Source: Magicicada septendecula (lineage: Eukaryota; Arthropoda; Insecta; Hemiptera; Cicadidae). Taken from it: 64,000 nt of DNA. The DNA lies in NCBI GenBank assembly GCA_034769895.1, contig CM068368.1, positions 338,791,076-338,855,075 on the forward strand, given 5' to 3'. The position numbers were made by a program, and so were the translations under genes. Below are positions 52,717-63,300 of this stretch, piece by piece. The notes under the pieces were generated by a model. It had not been told where the DNA came from. It worked only from the letters and a program-made list of their open reading frames with translations, and did no database searches. Every line of letters begins with the position of its first letter. The stretch's first letter is position 1.

Positions 52717-53325
52717 CGAGATTAGTGTCTATGTTGGTGTAACTGTGGTTTTCTGTGTGTATGTGTGTGGCAAATGCGGAGTGTATATTGTTGTTGGTTA
52801 GAGCTTTTAAGTGTTCAGAATAACGGGATGAAAAAGATCTTCCTGTCTGGCCGATGTAGAAACTATTGCAGTCATTACAATTTAATTTGTAAACACCTGT
52901 TTTGTTATATTTGTCTATGTCTGTGTTTGTATTATTAATGTGTTTTGTAATGGTATTGGTTGTTCTGTATGCTATTTTGTATTTGTGTTTTCTGAATGTG
53001 TTGGCGATTTTGTGTGCGTAGGAGTTGTGGTATGTGAGTGTGATGTATTTATTGTGTTGTGTGTTGATGGTATTTTGTGTTTTGTTGTTTTTGTTTTTGA
53101 TGCGTTTGTGTAGTGTGTTTATTAAATTAGGGTTGTAACCGCTTTTGATTGCTATGTATTTTATTGTGTTGAGTTCGTCGGTGTAATCTTGTTTATTTAA
53201 GGGTATTTTAGTTAGTCTATGGAGCATATGGTTGAAGGCCGCATGTTTATGTTGTGTTGGGTGGTTTGATGTGTTGTGTATAACCATGTCAGTTGTGGTT
53301 GGTTTCCTGTATATTTTGTACGTGT
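52457..53325 (-). CDS. PLE RT C-terminus and GIY-YIG endonuclease, 5'-truncated
   Basis: An open frame of 276 codons from the first ATG (53287), with upstream in-frame residues YKIYRKPTTTD, the conserved block after the PLE RT palm. Then come SNHPTQHKHAAFNHMLHRLT, a basic Asn/Thr-rich linker, YKLNCNDCNSFYIGQTGRSF (CxxC finger followed by the YIG and R of GIY-YIG), RYSEHLKAL and AFATHIHTENH, ending in LRNDGSLTKS. GIY-YIG makes the nick used for target-primed synthesis. The RT palm is missing, so the protein cannot transpose itself. No frameshift is present, in contrast to the other PLE copies here. Lack of the 5' part and promoter makes expression doubtful. Confidence 0.8.
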
Positions 53326-53337
53326 GTGTATTGCTGT

Positions 53338-53675
53338 AAATTTTACATTACTTACCTAAAGGTCGAAAACTCAACACAACTGAACAATACGAAATATATA
53401 AACACCACACAACACAACCAAACAACATACTCAACGATCAATTACAATATAAATCACATACACTTTTTGACACAATTTTACAAAAAACAAACATCAAGTT
53501 GAATCCCTGCACCAATCCCCTTCCCCCACACACCACCCCCACTACACCTTCCACACAAAAACCGTTACGAAATGATGGCAGTCTGACTAAAAGCTGAAGA
53601 AGGCGGATACGTACACCGAAACGCGTCCGACGAAAAAAGTAAGTTTTCACAAGATAAAGTTCATTTTTAGTAAAG
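53338..53675 (+). repeat. Right arm of 338-bp inverted repeat
   Basis: Plus-strand copy of the PLE 3' end, starting AAATTTTACATTACTTACC (codons for ITLLT-like, then the LPKGRKLN region). It contains CTGAAGAAGGCGGATACG...CGAAACGCG, then 40 bases of extra 3' sequence absent from the left arm. Confidence 0.9.
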
Positions 53676-53998
53676 TGATAGTGCTGTGAAAGAAGAGATG
53701 AACAATCAAGACAACTACATTTCTTAATAAGTAATGACCTCATTTTGGTTGTTTCTGATATTATCTGTCTCTCTTATAGTATATTATTGGTTTTACACTG
53801 TTCTTCACTTAAATAATATATATGGGGTTTGAGTCTTAGTCATAGTCTTGTCGTATTTTCATGTTAATGATATTAATTATTAGACAATATTACAAAATTT
53901 TTCGGATTACTTGGGTTCGATACTGTTCACCTCATCTTCCTCTTATGATAAATTACTATGCAAATAATTTCCTTTATGGAACGTTCTGTGACGTTACA

Positions 53999-54666
53999 AT
54001 ATAAACGATATCTCAGAATCTCAGAAGACCAACTAGACAGAGAAGGGAAGCATATGAAATATTAAGAAGGAAAGTTAATAAAGTCTGCCAAAAAAAGAAA
54101 AAAACTGCCCTAATGGAGGAAATCAATAGATTTAAACAGAAATTCACAGATAATAATACCAAACTAGGCCTACCAGAAAATCAATAATATTAAAGACGGC
54201 TTTATAGCCAATACGAATCTTTGTTATGATGAAGAAGGTAATATAATAGAGGATGAATTAAAAATAAAACACAAGAAAGTCTTTGATATACTGCTGAATC
54301 CAAAGGTATCAAGTACAAGGGAAGGAATCTTAGAAGAACAACAAATAAATAACGATCATGCGGAAGATCCCAGTCTGCAGGAAGTGGAAGATATTATACA
54401 ATATTTGAAGAATTTCAAAGCCCCAGGAGTTGACTCAATCGCAATGAACTAATAACATACGGCAGCATAGAAGGAGAGATACATAAATTGATTCAAGAAA
54501 TATGGAAGGAGGAATATATGCCTGAAGAATGGAACATCAGCTTAATAGTATACCTATTCATAAAAAAGGGAATAAATTAGACTGCAGACATTACAGAGGT
54601 ATCTCAATGTTGTGTACAGGTTACAAAATATTCACTCGAATACTGCAGAAGAGACTGGAACCATAT
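53999..54666 (+). pseudogene. LINE linker and RT N-terminal part
   Basis: After the insertion the LINE resumes with NLRRPTRQRREAYEILRRKV and NKVCQKKKK (the basic linker before RT). It continues through EEQQINNDHAEDPSLQEVED to IIQYLKNFKAPGVDSIAMN (RT motif with APGxD), EEYMPEEWNISLIV, HKKGNKLDCRHYRGISMLCT and YKIFTRILQKRLEPY. Frame changes occur near 54185, 54445 and 54535. It ends at the ATAT where the solo LTR entered. Confidence 0.85.
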
Positions 54667-55224
54667 TTTTACGAGGGTCTACTGATCGTCGTATGGTACA
54701 GTGGAAAACAAAATACAAGAGACCAATTTAGTCACTAATCACAATTTGTAATTCACAAGACAGTCTCTTACAACAAATCAAATAAAAATTGTTTACACGC
54801 AATAAAATGTTAACTAATATAAAACACAATTGTATTACATTTGATTATAAAACACATAACACTTTGCCACAGTACTTCAAACCGCACAATGCAAATCGCC
54901 ACTTAAACGCACAGAGTATCGCCCGACAATAACTGAACTCAGCATCTCTGAGGACTTGTATTTATACCCCGCTGACTTTCCAGAATATTTGCTAATAGGC
55001 GTCTACTAGAAAACACTAGAACGTAATTCATTGCGGCCTTGAACACAGCATGCGCGGACCGGTATGGTCTGGTATAGACCCGATAGTTGACGCGTAATCG
55101 TCTTTCACCGCAAAGTAGCAGCATTATGTACGCACACACACATTACAGCTGGATTCCACTGGAACATTCGATAAACTTGTAGAACGTTCCGTATTACGTA
55201 ACACTTTTTTCGCAGAACGTAACA
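54667..55224. mobile_element. Solo LTR, 558 bp, with ATAT duplication
   Basis: Starts TTTTACGAGGG and ends GAACGTAACA, flanked by ATAT (54663-54666 and 55225-55228). The first base pair TG is mutated to TT, but TTACG/CGTAA is still inverted. A TATTTATACCCC box lies near 54960 after a GC-poor start, as in an LTR promoter. Removing it with one ATAT makes the LINE frame continuous (EPY then VEGILEEYQGGFRSG), which confirms the boundaries. It is left by recombination between two LTRs of a Gypsy-like element. Confidence 0.75.
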
Positions 55225-55850
55225 ATATGTTGAAGGAATATTGGAGGAATATCAAGGTGGCTTTCGAAGTGGAAATACTGTAGACCAAATCTTCAAAGTC
55301 AAAATACTGATGGAGAAGACGTGGGAAAACAATCTGGACCTAACACAAATCTTCGTAGATTTTAGGCAAGCATAGAAGCATAGGAAGTATGATAGCATAG
55401 AAGCGTATGACAGCATAGATAAACTTTTTGAAATTATTCTGTGCTTACAAATACCAATTAAATTAGTGCAACTGACAAGATTGACAATGGTACAGAAGAC
55501 AACCAAAGTCAAATTATAAACGGGTACGACAGAACCTTTTAATGAGAGGGTTAAAACAGGGCGATGGGCTGCCACCAACCTTGTTTAACTTAGCACTCGA
55601 ATATGTGATCAGGAAACTCAGGATACATCATTAGGATGGAAGGCAACTGAATACCTAGGAAGTTACTTTTTAGTGAAATCAAGGGTAGAAGGCCTGTCGG
55701 AAGACCCAAGCATCGCTGGATTGACGCAGTGGCGAGGGATGCTGATACTTTACTTAAAATAAAACGATGGACATCCATCGCCAAGGACAGGGAAAAATGG
55801 AGGCGTATGATTATGGAGCCCAAGGTTCAACTCCGAACTGTGACGCCATA
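55225..55850 (+). pseudogene. LINE RT and C-terminal part
   Basis: Reads VEGILEEYQGGFRSGNTVDQ then IFKVKILMEKTWENN, IFVDFRQA (first catalytic Asp box, FIDFKQAYD), then YDSIDKLFEIILCLQIPIKL, VQLTRLTMVQKTTKVKL. A deletion removes the FADD box. The C-terminus resumes in another frame with RRPVGRPKHRWIDAVARDAD, DREKWRRMIMEP and VTP, ending at TAG 55850-55852. Stops at several points show it is dead. Confidence 0.85.
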
Positions 55851-55924
55851 GAAGAAGAAGAAGAAGAAGAAGAAGAAGAAGAAGAAGAAGAAGAAGAAGA
55901 AGAAGAAGAAGAAGAAGAAGAAGA
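55851..55924. repeat. (GAA)n tail of the LINE
   Basis: About 24 perfect GAA units follow the LINE stop directly. Simple-repeat 3' tails are known in RTE-like LINEs, so this tract is best read as the LINE terminus. The poly-Glu and poly-Leu frames across it are repeat translations. Confidence 0.9.
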
Positions 55925-57260
55925 CAGATGCGACAAAAGCAGAAAGACGTTAGATACGCATATGAAGCATCAGACACTAAGCCTATAACAGACGCACGCT
56001 GTCAGTACCACAGTATTGTTCTTTAGGATTATAATTTTCCTTCATCAATTATGAATATTTATGAAAAACTGAGATGTCTATGTACGAAATATGTCACAAA
56101 TAATAGTTTAAAACAATTCTGGAATAATTTTTATTACGTAAATTGAAAAGGGTGGAAATTATGCTTGAGATTTTAAACAGGTGGTTGTACCTAATCTTTT
56201 ATAATGATGATGACGAAGAAATGTTTAGAAAGATAATTGTGTCTGCTTCTTTCTCTGTATTCTTCCCAGTCTTCATTCAACTATGTTTCCCATATTACAG
56301 ATGTCCTTTCTTCCTTTGTCTTGTATAATTTTTCCATATTATATACCGATGTATGCTATCACGCGCGCACTTAGGCATGCAGAATTCCTTGTTAAATGAC
56401 CTTCATGAAACTTAACGTGCTTGTCACATACTGCATGCGTTAACGGTATTCTACAATGCAGTTTACTTTCAGGAACAAAAATAATGTGTTATATTTCGCG
56501 CCTGCCATAAAATATACATTGTTACATTTAATTATGAAAGAACCTTGTCTAGAAACGTTTTTGTATCAACTATTTAAAAAAATGTTTAATCTGTGATGCA
56601 GTCATTTTGAGAAATGTATCACAAGGTAGCGAATTACCACGTACATACAACATATCACAACATACAACATAACACAATAAAACGGTAAGTAAAATTAACA
56701 AAAATATGTCTAACTCAAGAAAATAAGTTAAACGTAAAGTAGGCACAAAAACATTACAAAAAAAGTTATACGTAGATACACTAAATTGATATCGAATTCA
56801 TTAGGGGTAAGTGGTGAAGATGGTACTTTTATTAGAATTAGTTTTTCCCAACTTTATATAGTGAGGATTTTAAAAACCTTAAATTTTTAAGGAATACGCT
56901 ACTAAAAAATGCTTCGCAGCAAGTTGACTTATCTGTAGACTAATTATATAAGATAAAAGTTATATGAAATAGGTGGAACTTTTAATATAAAATGAATATT
57001 AAAATTTTGCTTTAATATAGTGTACACATTTCGGGCAAACGTTGATTATTCATGTGTATGTTGAAACCATATAAACACGCAATGTTCATAATAGCACGCA
57101 ATTTTATTAGAGCGTTTGGTTTTCCTCCAATATGGCAGTTAACAACTTTGTCTGTAATTACTTGGATTTAGCGCTCGAATACGTTACAGGAATCGATACG
57201 AAAATCTATGCTTCAGAAAAATTATAACTTGCTAATCGACGTTTCATCTATTACAGTAGT
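55925..57260. other. Non-coding stretch, nothing recognised
   Basis: AT-rich DNA without supported features. Confidence 0.4.
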
Positions 57261-57261
57261 G

Positions 57262-57375
57262 AAATTAGAAACTACCGGGCTGTTGGGACGTGGTCGATTG
57301 CTTACAAAGTCATTCATATTTTTCTACACGTTTCGGCCATAAACACGTTGATGTCTATTGTAAGTAATAGAAAGG
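57262..57375 (-). repeat. Dispersed repeat copy A (CCGAAACG / AGCCCGG family)
   Basis: The minus strand reads GACATCAACGTGTTTATGG, CCGAAACGTGT and later ACGTCCCAACAGCCCGG. It shares order and spacing with the copies at 62.6 and 63.2 kb. It has no coding potential of its own. Confidence 0.45.
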
Positions 57376-60195
57376 AAGTTCCTTTGGATAATCGACGGTC
57401 TGGAACGCATACGAGTTGGGACTGCAATAATCAATTTATATCTATGTCTTATTCATGTTAGGATACAAAATAAGATCGTAGTATGTCTCATCTGTGGGTT
57501 GAAACAACCGATGCTGGCTGAAATAGGTAATGATGACTACACCTGGTAAGAGAGGCGAAGATGACGATCTTGAATAGTATTCCAAATAATAATTATAATA
57601 AAATAGTATTTCCAATTTTATTCTTTGCGACAGTAAAAGTTACAAAAACACAGTTAAATCATAGCATTAACAAAAATACGGTAAAGTACAATTAATCTTT
57701 TAGGTTTATGATTCAGTATTTATCTCGACGCTGTGTAGTATAAATCGAAGAGTTTATGTCATTGCTATGAATCATCAAGCTTAAAAATTACGCAACCAGA
57801 TACAAAATGTATTATTAGCTGAGCACACATAGATTGTAAAATCAATCTTTACGGCAACAACTGTCTTCTTCACAGAGAAATGTTAAGTATTAATAATGTA
57901 CATTGTGAATGAAAATTTGCAAAGCATTCAATTCTAATCATAAAGGCAACGACTATATTAATTTTCTAGAATGTAAATGCTTGACCTTTAGCTACAGCAA
58001 GTATTGTCTTCATCTTTTTCTATATCTCTAACTTTATTAGTGGAAGTTCATTATTTGGTCACGCAGAATAGATTTTCTTTATTTTAAAGGAGGGTAAGGC
58101 ACATTATTATTGGATAATATGTTCAAAGGAGTACAAAAAAGTGAGCATTATAGCAAGAAATTATTTTTGATATTAATCACAAACGTAAAAGATATTTGTT
58201 GTACAATATATGTGGTAATTATCAGCTTTCCTGTATGATTGGTTCACGACTAAAGCAAAAATGTTTCAGATCTTTCAGACGTTTGTGTCTTTAATTATTT
58301 ATGTGTGTGTTTAGCTGTTTTTGTTTCCTCATTATCATTCGAATTTCGTTCCACTCTTGTGTAGAAGTCATCATATTTTTGGTAGCGTGACCTTGACACT
58401 ATTAGAACGCATGTGTGTCTTTACAACACAACTCTGAATGTAATTTATATTTTGCTTTCGTTTAGTATTCTCTCATAAAAAACTTCGAATACAGAAAACC
58501 AACATTAAACTTTATTTACTCCTACCGTGCAGCGCGTCGTTGCACGTGGTTAAATACAGACTGGCGGTGGGTTGTGTGTTGTAAGCTGTACAACGGTAGA
58601 CAGTGCAACCTAATAGGAAGGCGATAATGATGATCATGGTCATGATTATGACACTTTATTTATTCTCTTTTAATGAATAAGTTATATCGTCCTTAAGCGT
58701 AAATTTTTCGTGTAAGGTAATATGCTTTTATAAATATATGAAGGCTAATTTCTGCTAAAAACCCACATAAAATTTATTATTGAACTTGCAAAGAGAGTTC
58801 CGAGTTTTAAACCGACTCATTAATATTTGTGTATGATTGGGGGATGCCTCACGATAACGTTTGAAAGTATCAACAAATTTTTCAAACCTTAACATCCGTG
58901 TCCATACTTTTAACCGGCAGATCATATTGTTATTGAGGACGATCCCCCGTCAAAAACATGGGTGGGAGGCAAACGTTTTATGGGTGAGAGGTCAAATTTG
59001 TTTGAAAAATTGTAAATATTTATGCGAGGTATCAAATTAAAGAGAATTTTGACCAAAATCTAAATATGATATTGGAAATTTTAGGACCCAATGCCCAAGA
59101 AAGAGAGTCAAATATAAAAAACATTTTCATCCATGGGATTTAAAAAAAAGGTCCGAACTGAACGGAAATTTAATCCAACCCAAACAGAGTACTTACTTTA
59201 AAATTTGTTTAACTTTAGTAAAACCAAGAGTCAAAAATAGAAGTCAAAATTTAAAATTAAAAAAATTGATAAAAGTCTATGAAGAGTATTTATAGCATTA
59301 TTTCCTTTCAACTCATAAGATTTTTGTTTTCTATATAGAATTAACTTTAATATTAACAAATTGTTTGCAACTTTTTTGTTCTATATGCAAACAAAAACCA
59401 CATAAAAAGGAAAAAGAAAACATACATAAAACATGAGAAACAATGTTTGGTCACCTCCTTGTGGTGTTTTCGGCTAACACTAAGAATAATGAAAACGAAG
59501 AACTTCAGTCACAATTTTAAAGAATTAAAATGTATTAATTTAATTTTATCTAAGAATAAACCTAGTTTGTTCAAAATAGTGAGCGAGTTCTGCAGAAAAG
59601 GAACTTATTAGTGTACCTTTATACTAAATGCAAGATGAACATAGATTTACCTTATATTTTTCGCATATAAAAATAAATTGTTTATTACGGTTTAGTTTAT
59701 GTATGTTTGCAAGCTATATTGTCTGTTTTATACAATGTTGTGCTTGACTTAGGTAAAACCGTATCATCAGATACATCCTCTAATGTCACAAAAATTAGTT
59801 AACGTTGCATATATCAGATGTCTTGTGGTTTCCAACAAATCATTTAACAGTATCATTTCAATATTAATGTTATTGTCATTGTCAATCATATTAGTTAAAG
59901 ATTATTTCGGTAAACGACGCAGTTTGGAATTTCCCGGTGCTTTCTACGTGCTTTCGACTTTGTGATTATGGTTTATGCATTACCGAAAGGCCGTAGAATT
60001 GTCTCATAACCTAGAAAAGATATCATTGGAGGTGCTTTGAAAGAGGCCGAGGCCAGGCAGTTGTGATTTGCTATTCTGTCGTGTATTGATAGCCGTTTAC
60101 TATAAGTGACCATTGTGAATTATTGTGTGCAAACACTATAATTACTGAATTGTATTATTTTTTCGTCAACATTACTGTACTTGTTACTTGTTGTT
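57376..60195. other. Non-coding stretch, nothing recognised
   Basis: No TE end or coding motif was recognised before the LTR-like sequence at 60196. Confidence 0.4.
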
Positions 60196-60348
60196 TGTTA
60201 CGGAAGTGTGTGTTGGACAAACGTAAACTTGAAGGATTGTTGCATACGAGTGTCTTTGTTTATTGGAAATAATATTAAGGTTTAAATAACAAATTATCTG
60301 GTGTTCAAATATTTTATTCCACTGTTTAAAGACACGATCGTCGTAACA
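60196..60348 (+). mobile_element. Probable short 5' LTR
   Basis: TGTTACG at 60196 and CGTAACA at 60342-60348 form a perfect 7-bp inverted TG...CA pair, and a tRNA-Leu primer site starts three bases after the right end. At 153 bp it is short but within the range of some Gypsy groups. The left boundary is uncertain because an earlier TG could also serve. No 3' LTR was found. Confidence 0.45.
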
Positions 60349-60350
60349 AC

Positions 60351-60369
60351 TGGTGTCAGAAGTGGGATT
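60351..60369 (+). other. tRNA-Leu-type primer-binding site
   Basis: TGGTGTCAGAAGTGGGATT is complementary to a tRNA-Leu 3' end (family form TGGTGTCAGGAGTGGGATT, one difference). It lies two bases past a TAACA end, the normal layout of LTR and primer site. Confidence 0.7.
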
Positions 60370-60900
60370 CAGAACAGTGGATACTCATCCTCTCTGATTC
60401 AATAGCACCTACCCAAGCAGTATCCGGCTTATGTGAAAAAATTGTTTAAAAGCTTTCTCAGTACTTATTCTGGAAAATCAGTTGTTCTTTAATGGATTTG
60501 TTTAAACTGTGGGATTATAAGCAATGAAACTGCACAGCTAAGAAAGGAGCTGTAATTAGCAAAACACGAAAAGCATAACCACTAACATACTCCTCAGCCA
60601 AAAATTACATATGGATAGGAACAAAACTAAGAATTATTCCAGAAACAAAGCAGCAGCCATTGCCAAGTAATGGGTACTTCTCTTCAAAACCCAGAAGCAA
60701 CTGAAGACATTTCAACGCAAAACAACAGTCGCAAAATTCAGTCTTTCTACAGGGTACGATTGTTTGACAAAACACTTCCACCAAATTGACATTATCCCTT
60801 CACCAAGAGGCATCTTGTGTAACCGACTAAATGAAAAATGGGCGGTCAACATCTAGAAGTGTGTACGCAGTTGAAGAATCTAAGTCATTAGTTATGAAGT
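60370..60900 (+). pseudogene. Possible gag leader remnant
   Basis: After the primer site, frames such as ETAQLRKELxLAKHEKHNH (stop at x) recall the charged coiled-coil start of Gypsy gag. Stops are frequent and no CCHC knuckle, protease or RT follows, so this is a truncated LTR element at best. Confidence 0.3.
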
Positions 60901-62550
60901 ACTTGAAAGTAAGGCTTTGTCGGCAAATATAGCTCATTATTCAATATAGCTTGAAATTCAACAGCAAGTATTATTAGGCCTACACGACGCAGTAGAAATG
61001 CACACAACGTAAAGGTATCATGCATACTGTATTTAACTTGTATAACTAAATATATTTGCACAAGCTTAATCAATTTAGTAAAAATACAATTATTTTATAT
61101 AGTATTCATCGCTCGCAAGAAGTTTCAAGGTACGAGTACTTCAACTACGATTACCAAATTCTTTTCTGTAACTTTCAAAGAAAAGTTGGAAAAATGTGTA
61201 TGCATTACTGTATTTACAAACGGATAGTTCTTTACAAACACTTGTAGGTTAATGTTTGAGAAACATTTACTTTCTGCATGATAAACTTTAAAAACTGAAT
61301 TAAACGTTTTGTTAACGTTAGGTTACTTAAATTTTGTACGTAAAATGTATGAAATGAAGAAACATGCTAATCCACATTATTAATTTTTTTAAACTACTGG
61401 ACTGGGAAGTCGTTTAGTGCTAATCAAGGTTTATATTTTCTTTGATTATGAGAGCTGTGTGTCCCTAAGTGAAATATGTCTACTCACTTCATGTCAGACT
61501 CTGTTTGAACTAACCGTAGTTCAATTATTATTGCTTATAGAATTATTATTGTTCACACAATTATTATTATTTACACAATTATTATTATTTTATCATTATT
61601 GTACAGCTTAGTAACTCTCATAAACACAATTAAAACAATCTAGGCCTAATTACTATACCATGAAAATCTACAAATATAATATACCATGAAAAATATAAAT
61701 ACAATCTTTGAAAATTATGTTAAATAGTTTAAGATATTAGATAAATGTATAAAATGAAAAATAATAATTTTTATTCCCCAACATAATGTATAAAAACGAT
61801 TACAAAATACCTTCAATAAACAAAAGTAGATATTTCCTAAGTTTTAATTACCACGTGACAGAAATGTGGCTATTATACCAGCACGATTAATTTACATAAC
61901 GTAACAGCAAAATGTTTAAGGACAAACTTTCCCCTAGCTATTAGCTATTATTAGACTTTTACAATTCGCATCTACAGTGTCGCATCCCGAAAAGGAAACA
62001 CTGGCTGTTTTCTACTTACAGACCACTGTGTGACTGTGTCTGTGTGTGCACGCGCACGTCTGTCTGTCTTCGTCCATGTGTCTGTTTGTGTCTCAGATAT
62101 ATTTTCTGATTAAAGTTTTATGTAGGTCTCCTAGAACAACTGTAAACTTAGGAAGCCAGATATCACAATCTGACGCAGAAATACAATGTAGTCCTACAAT
62201 AGTAATCGAACGATTCAGAAAGTGTAAACAGTCATTTCGCCGCACAGTTAGGTTGCACGTAGAATGTTTGAGGTCAATAGAATTCATCAACACAAATAGT
62301 ACTAATCTGATCGCAAAGTATGTATTAATCTGTTTATATCCACGAATCTAAATTATGCAAGTCTATATTATAAAATTATAAATTATTGTTAACATATTTT
62401 ATTACTAATTTCAAATAAATTATAAAATTATAAATATAAATTATGCAACATAGTTTGTACTAATAAAAATTAATTATTCGTATAGAAAAACAAATTTACA
62501 AAAACTTTTCATTCACTTAATTAATTTTCTCAGCCAACCAAGTATACGAG
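60901..62550. other. Non-coding with ATT minisatellite
   Basis: At about 61520-61602 the unit CACAATTATTATTATTTA repeats about three times. Nothing else is supported. Confidence 0.5.
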
Positions 62551-62735
62551 TACGTAACGACCAGTAATCACAGGCTCGGCAAGCCGCATTAGATGTAATA
62601 CACGTCCAAACGTTTCTAGGCCTACATATCGGTTGGTAATGGTTCCATTTTCCGGGCTATCAGGCCGTGGTAGGATGTTATTGACAGCAAACGATTCAGC
62701 CACTCCATCGGTGGCCATCTTCAGTGCTTAAACGA
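62551..62735 (-). repeat. Dispersed repeat copy B
   Basis: The minus strand reads CTGAAGATGGCCACCGATGG, GTGGCTGAATCG, then CACGGCCTGATAGCCCGG and AAAATGGAACC. GCCAC/GTGGC can pair as a hairpin. A second inverted half copy, TGATAGCCCGGAAAATGG, lies at 62774-62791 on the plus strand. A 62-codon minus-strand frame covers it; the peptide is not a family that I can name. Confidence 0.6.
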
Positions 62736-62837
62736 TGTGGTGTATTGAGTGTAGAATTTTGTCAGTGTTTTTCAGTCTTGATAGCCCGGAAAATGGAAAT
62801 ACAGTATTAAAAACTACGACGACAGCCGTGAAAACCT

Positions 62838-62932
62838 AAGGCAACAGTACTACGTATCATGCTAAGGGAACAGTACTACGTATCATGGTAAGGCAACAGT
62901 ATACTACGTATCATGCTAAGGCAACAGTGACG
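62838..62932. repeat. 26-28-bp minisatellite, about 3.5 copies
   Basis: AAGGCAACAGTACTACGTAT plus CATGCT recurs at 62838, 62864 (AAGGGAACAG), 62890 (two-base insertion) and partially at 62918. Confidence 0.9.
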
Positions 62933-63194
62933 TAAAGAAAAGATGGCTATCATATAACACTAGGTGGCTTTACGAATCACCAATCCATTACCCATCACAT
63001 CACTAAATATTTTTAGAGAAAAAAGCGGTATGGAGAACCATACATGACTTCCATATTCTAAGATTTATATTTAAAATCATTTTCGAAATGAAATATTACC
63101 ATAGAAACTACTTCTTTCTACTTACTGCTTCAGCCTTAACCACAGTACTGTGGTCACTAACGTATACCACCTCACGTTATCGCACTCGATTTTC

Positions 63195-63300
63195 ACTGAT
63201 GATGGAAGTCGATGGCATTGCCGAAACGTCTGGTTTTGTAGAAAACATTGGACTACGGCCAAATATCCCGGGAAGGAATTTTACCAAAAACTACTTCTTT
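63195..63300 (+). repeat. Dispersed repeat copy C
   Basis: CTGATGATGGAAGTCGATGG, CATTGCCGAAACGTCTGG, then CTACGGCCAAATATCCCGGG and AATTTTACCA. It aligns position by position with the minus strand of copy B, so the two are diverged members of one family in opposite orientation, 0.5 kb apart. Confidence 0.6.

Larger units (their letters stand above)
52368..53726 (-). mobile_element. Young palindromic Penelope-like element with 11-bp TSD
   Basis: tacatttctta occurs at 52368-52378 and 53716-53726, bracketing the insertion (52379-53715). The minus-strand copy (52379-about 53337) carries the PLE ORF. Its last 338 bp are repeated in opposite orientation at 53338-53675, and I found only one mismatch between the arms. 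Forty bases of unique element sequence follow before the duplication. Inverted arrangement of partial copies is known for PLEs. Near-identity of the arms and the open frame indicate recent insertion. Confidence 0.85.
49807..53998 (-). mobile_element. Long LTR-like block 3, inserted in LINE
   Basis: This is the DNA separating two LINE pieces. Its right end is GACGTTACA followed by ATATAAACG; its left end is placed at TGTGTGTG (uncertain, no clean duplication). On the minus strand it is A-rich, with TGGCGCCCA (complement of 49926-49934) 120 bp from the left end. That motif is like a tRNA-Lys primer site. The GC-richer patch at 50380-50930 may be its promoter. No retroviral-type frame was found. 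A PLE sits inside at 52379-53715. Confidence 0.45.
48290..55924 (+). mobile_element. RTE-like LINE interrupted by two insertions
   Basis: Three colinear pieces belong to one element: 48290-49806 (GC-rich leader, endonuclease), 53999-54666 (linker, start of RT) and 55225-55850 (RT and C-terminus), followed by a GAA/AAG repeat tail (55851-55924). The reading direction and protein order continue across each interruption. The first interruption (49807-53998) is a long LTR-like block with a PLE inside; the second (54667-55224) is a solo LTR with an ATAT duplication. The RT catalytic box region between about 55590 and 55620 is deleted. Confidence 0.85.

Noticed and set aside
55750..55988. Poly-Glu and poly-Leu proteins near the GAA tract
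   Set aside because: The tract is the simple-repeat tail of the LINE; frames result from its triplet period.
63195..63240. Functional hammerhead ribozyme in repeat copy C
   Set aside because: The CTGATGA...GAAAC spacing fits, but neither stem II nor stem III pairs convincingly in this copy.
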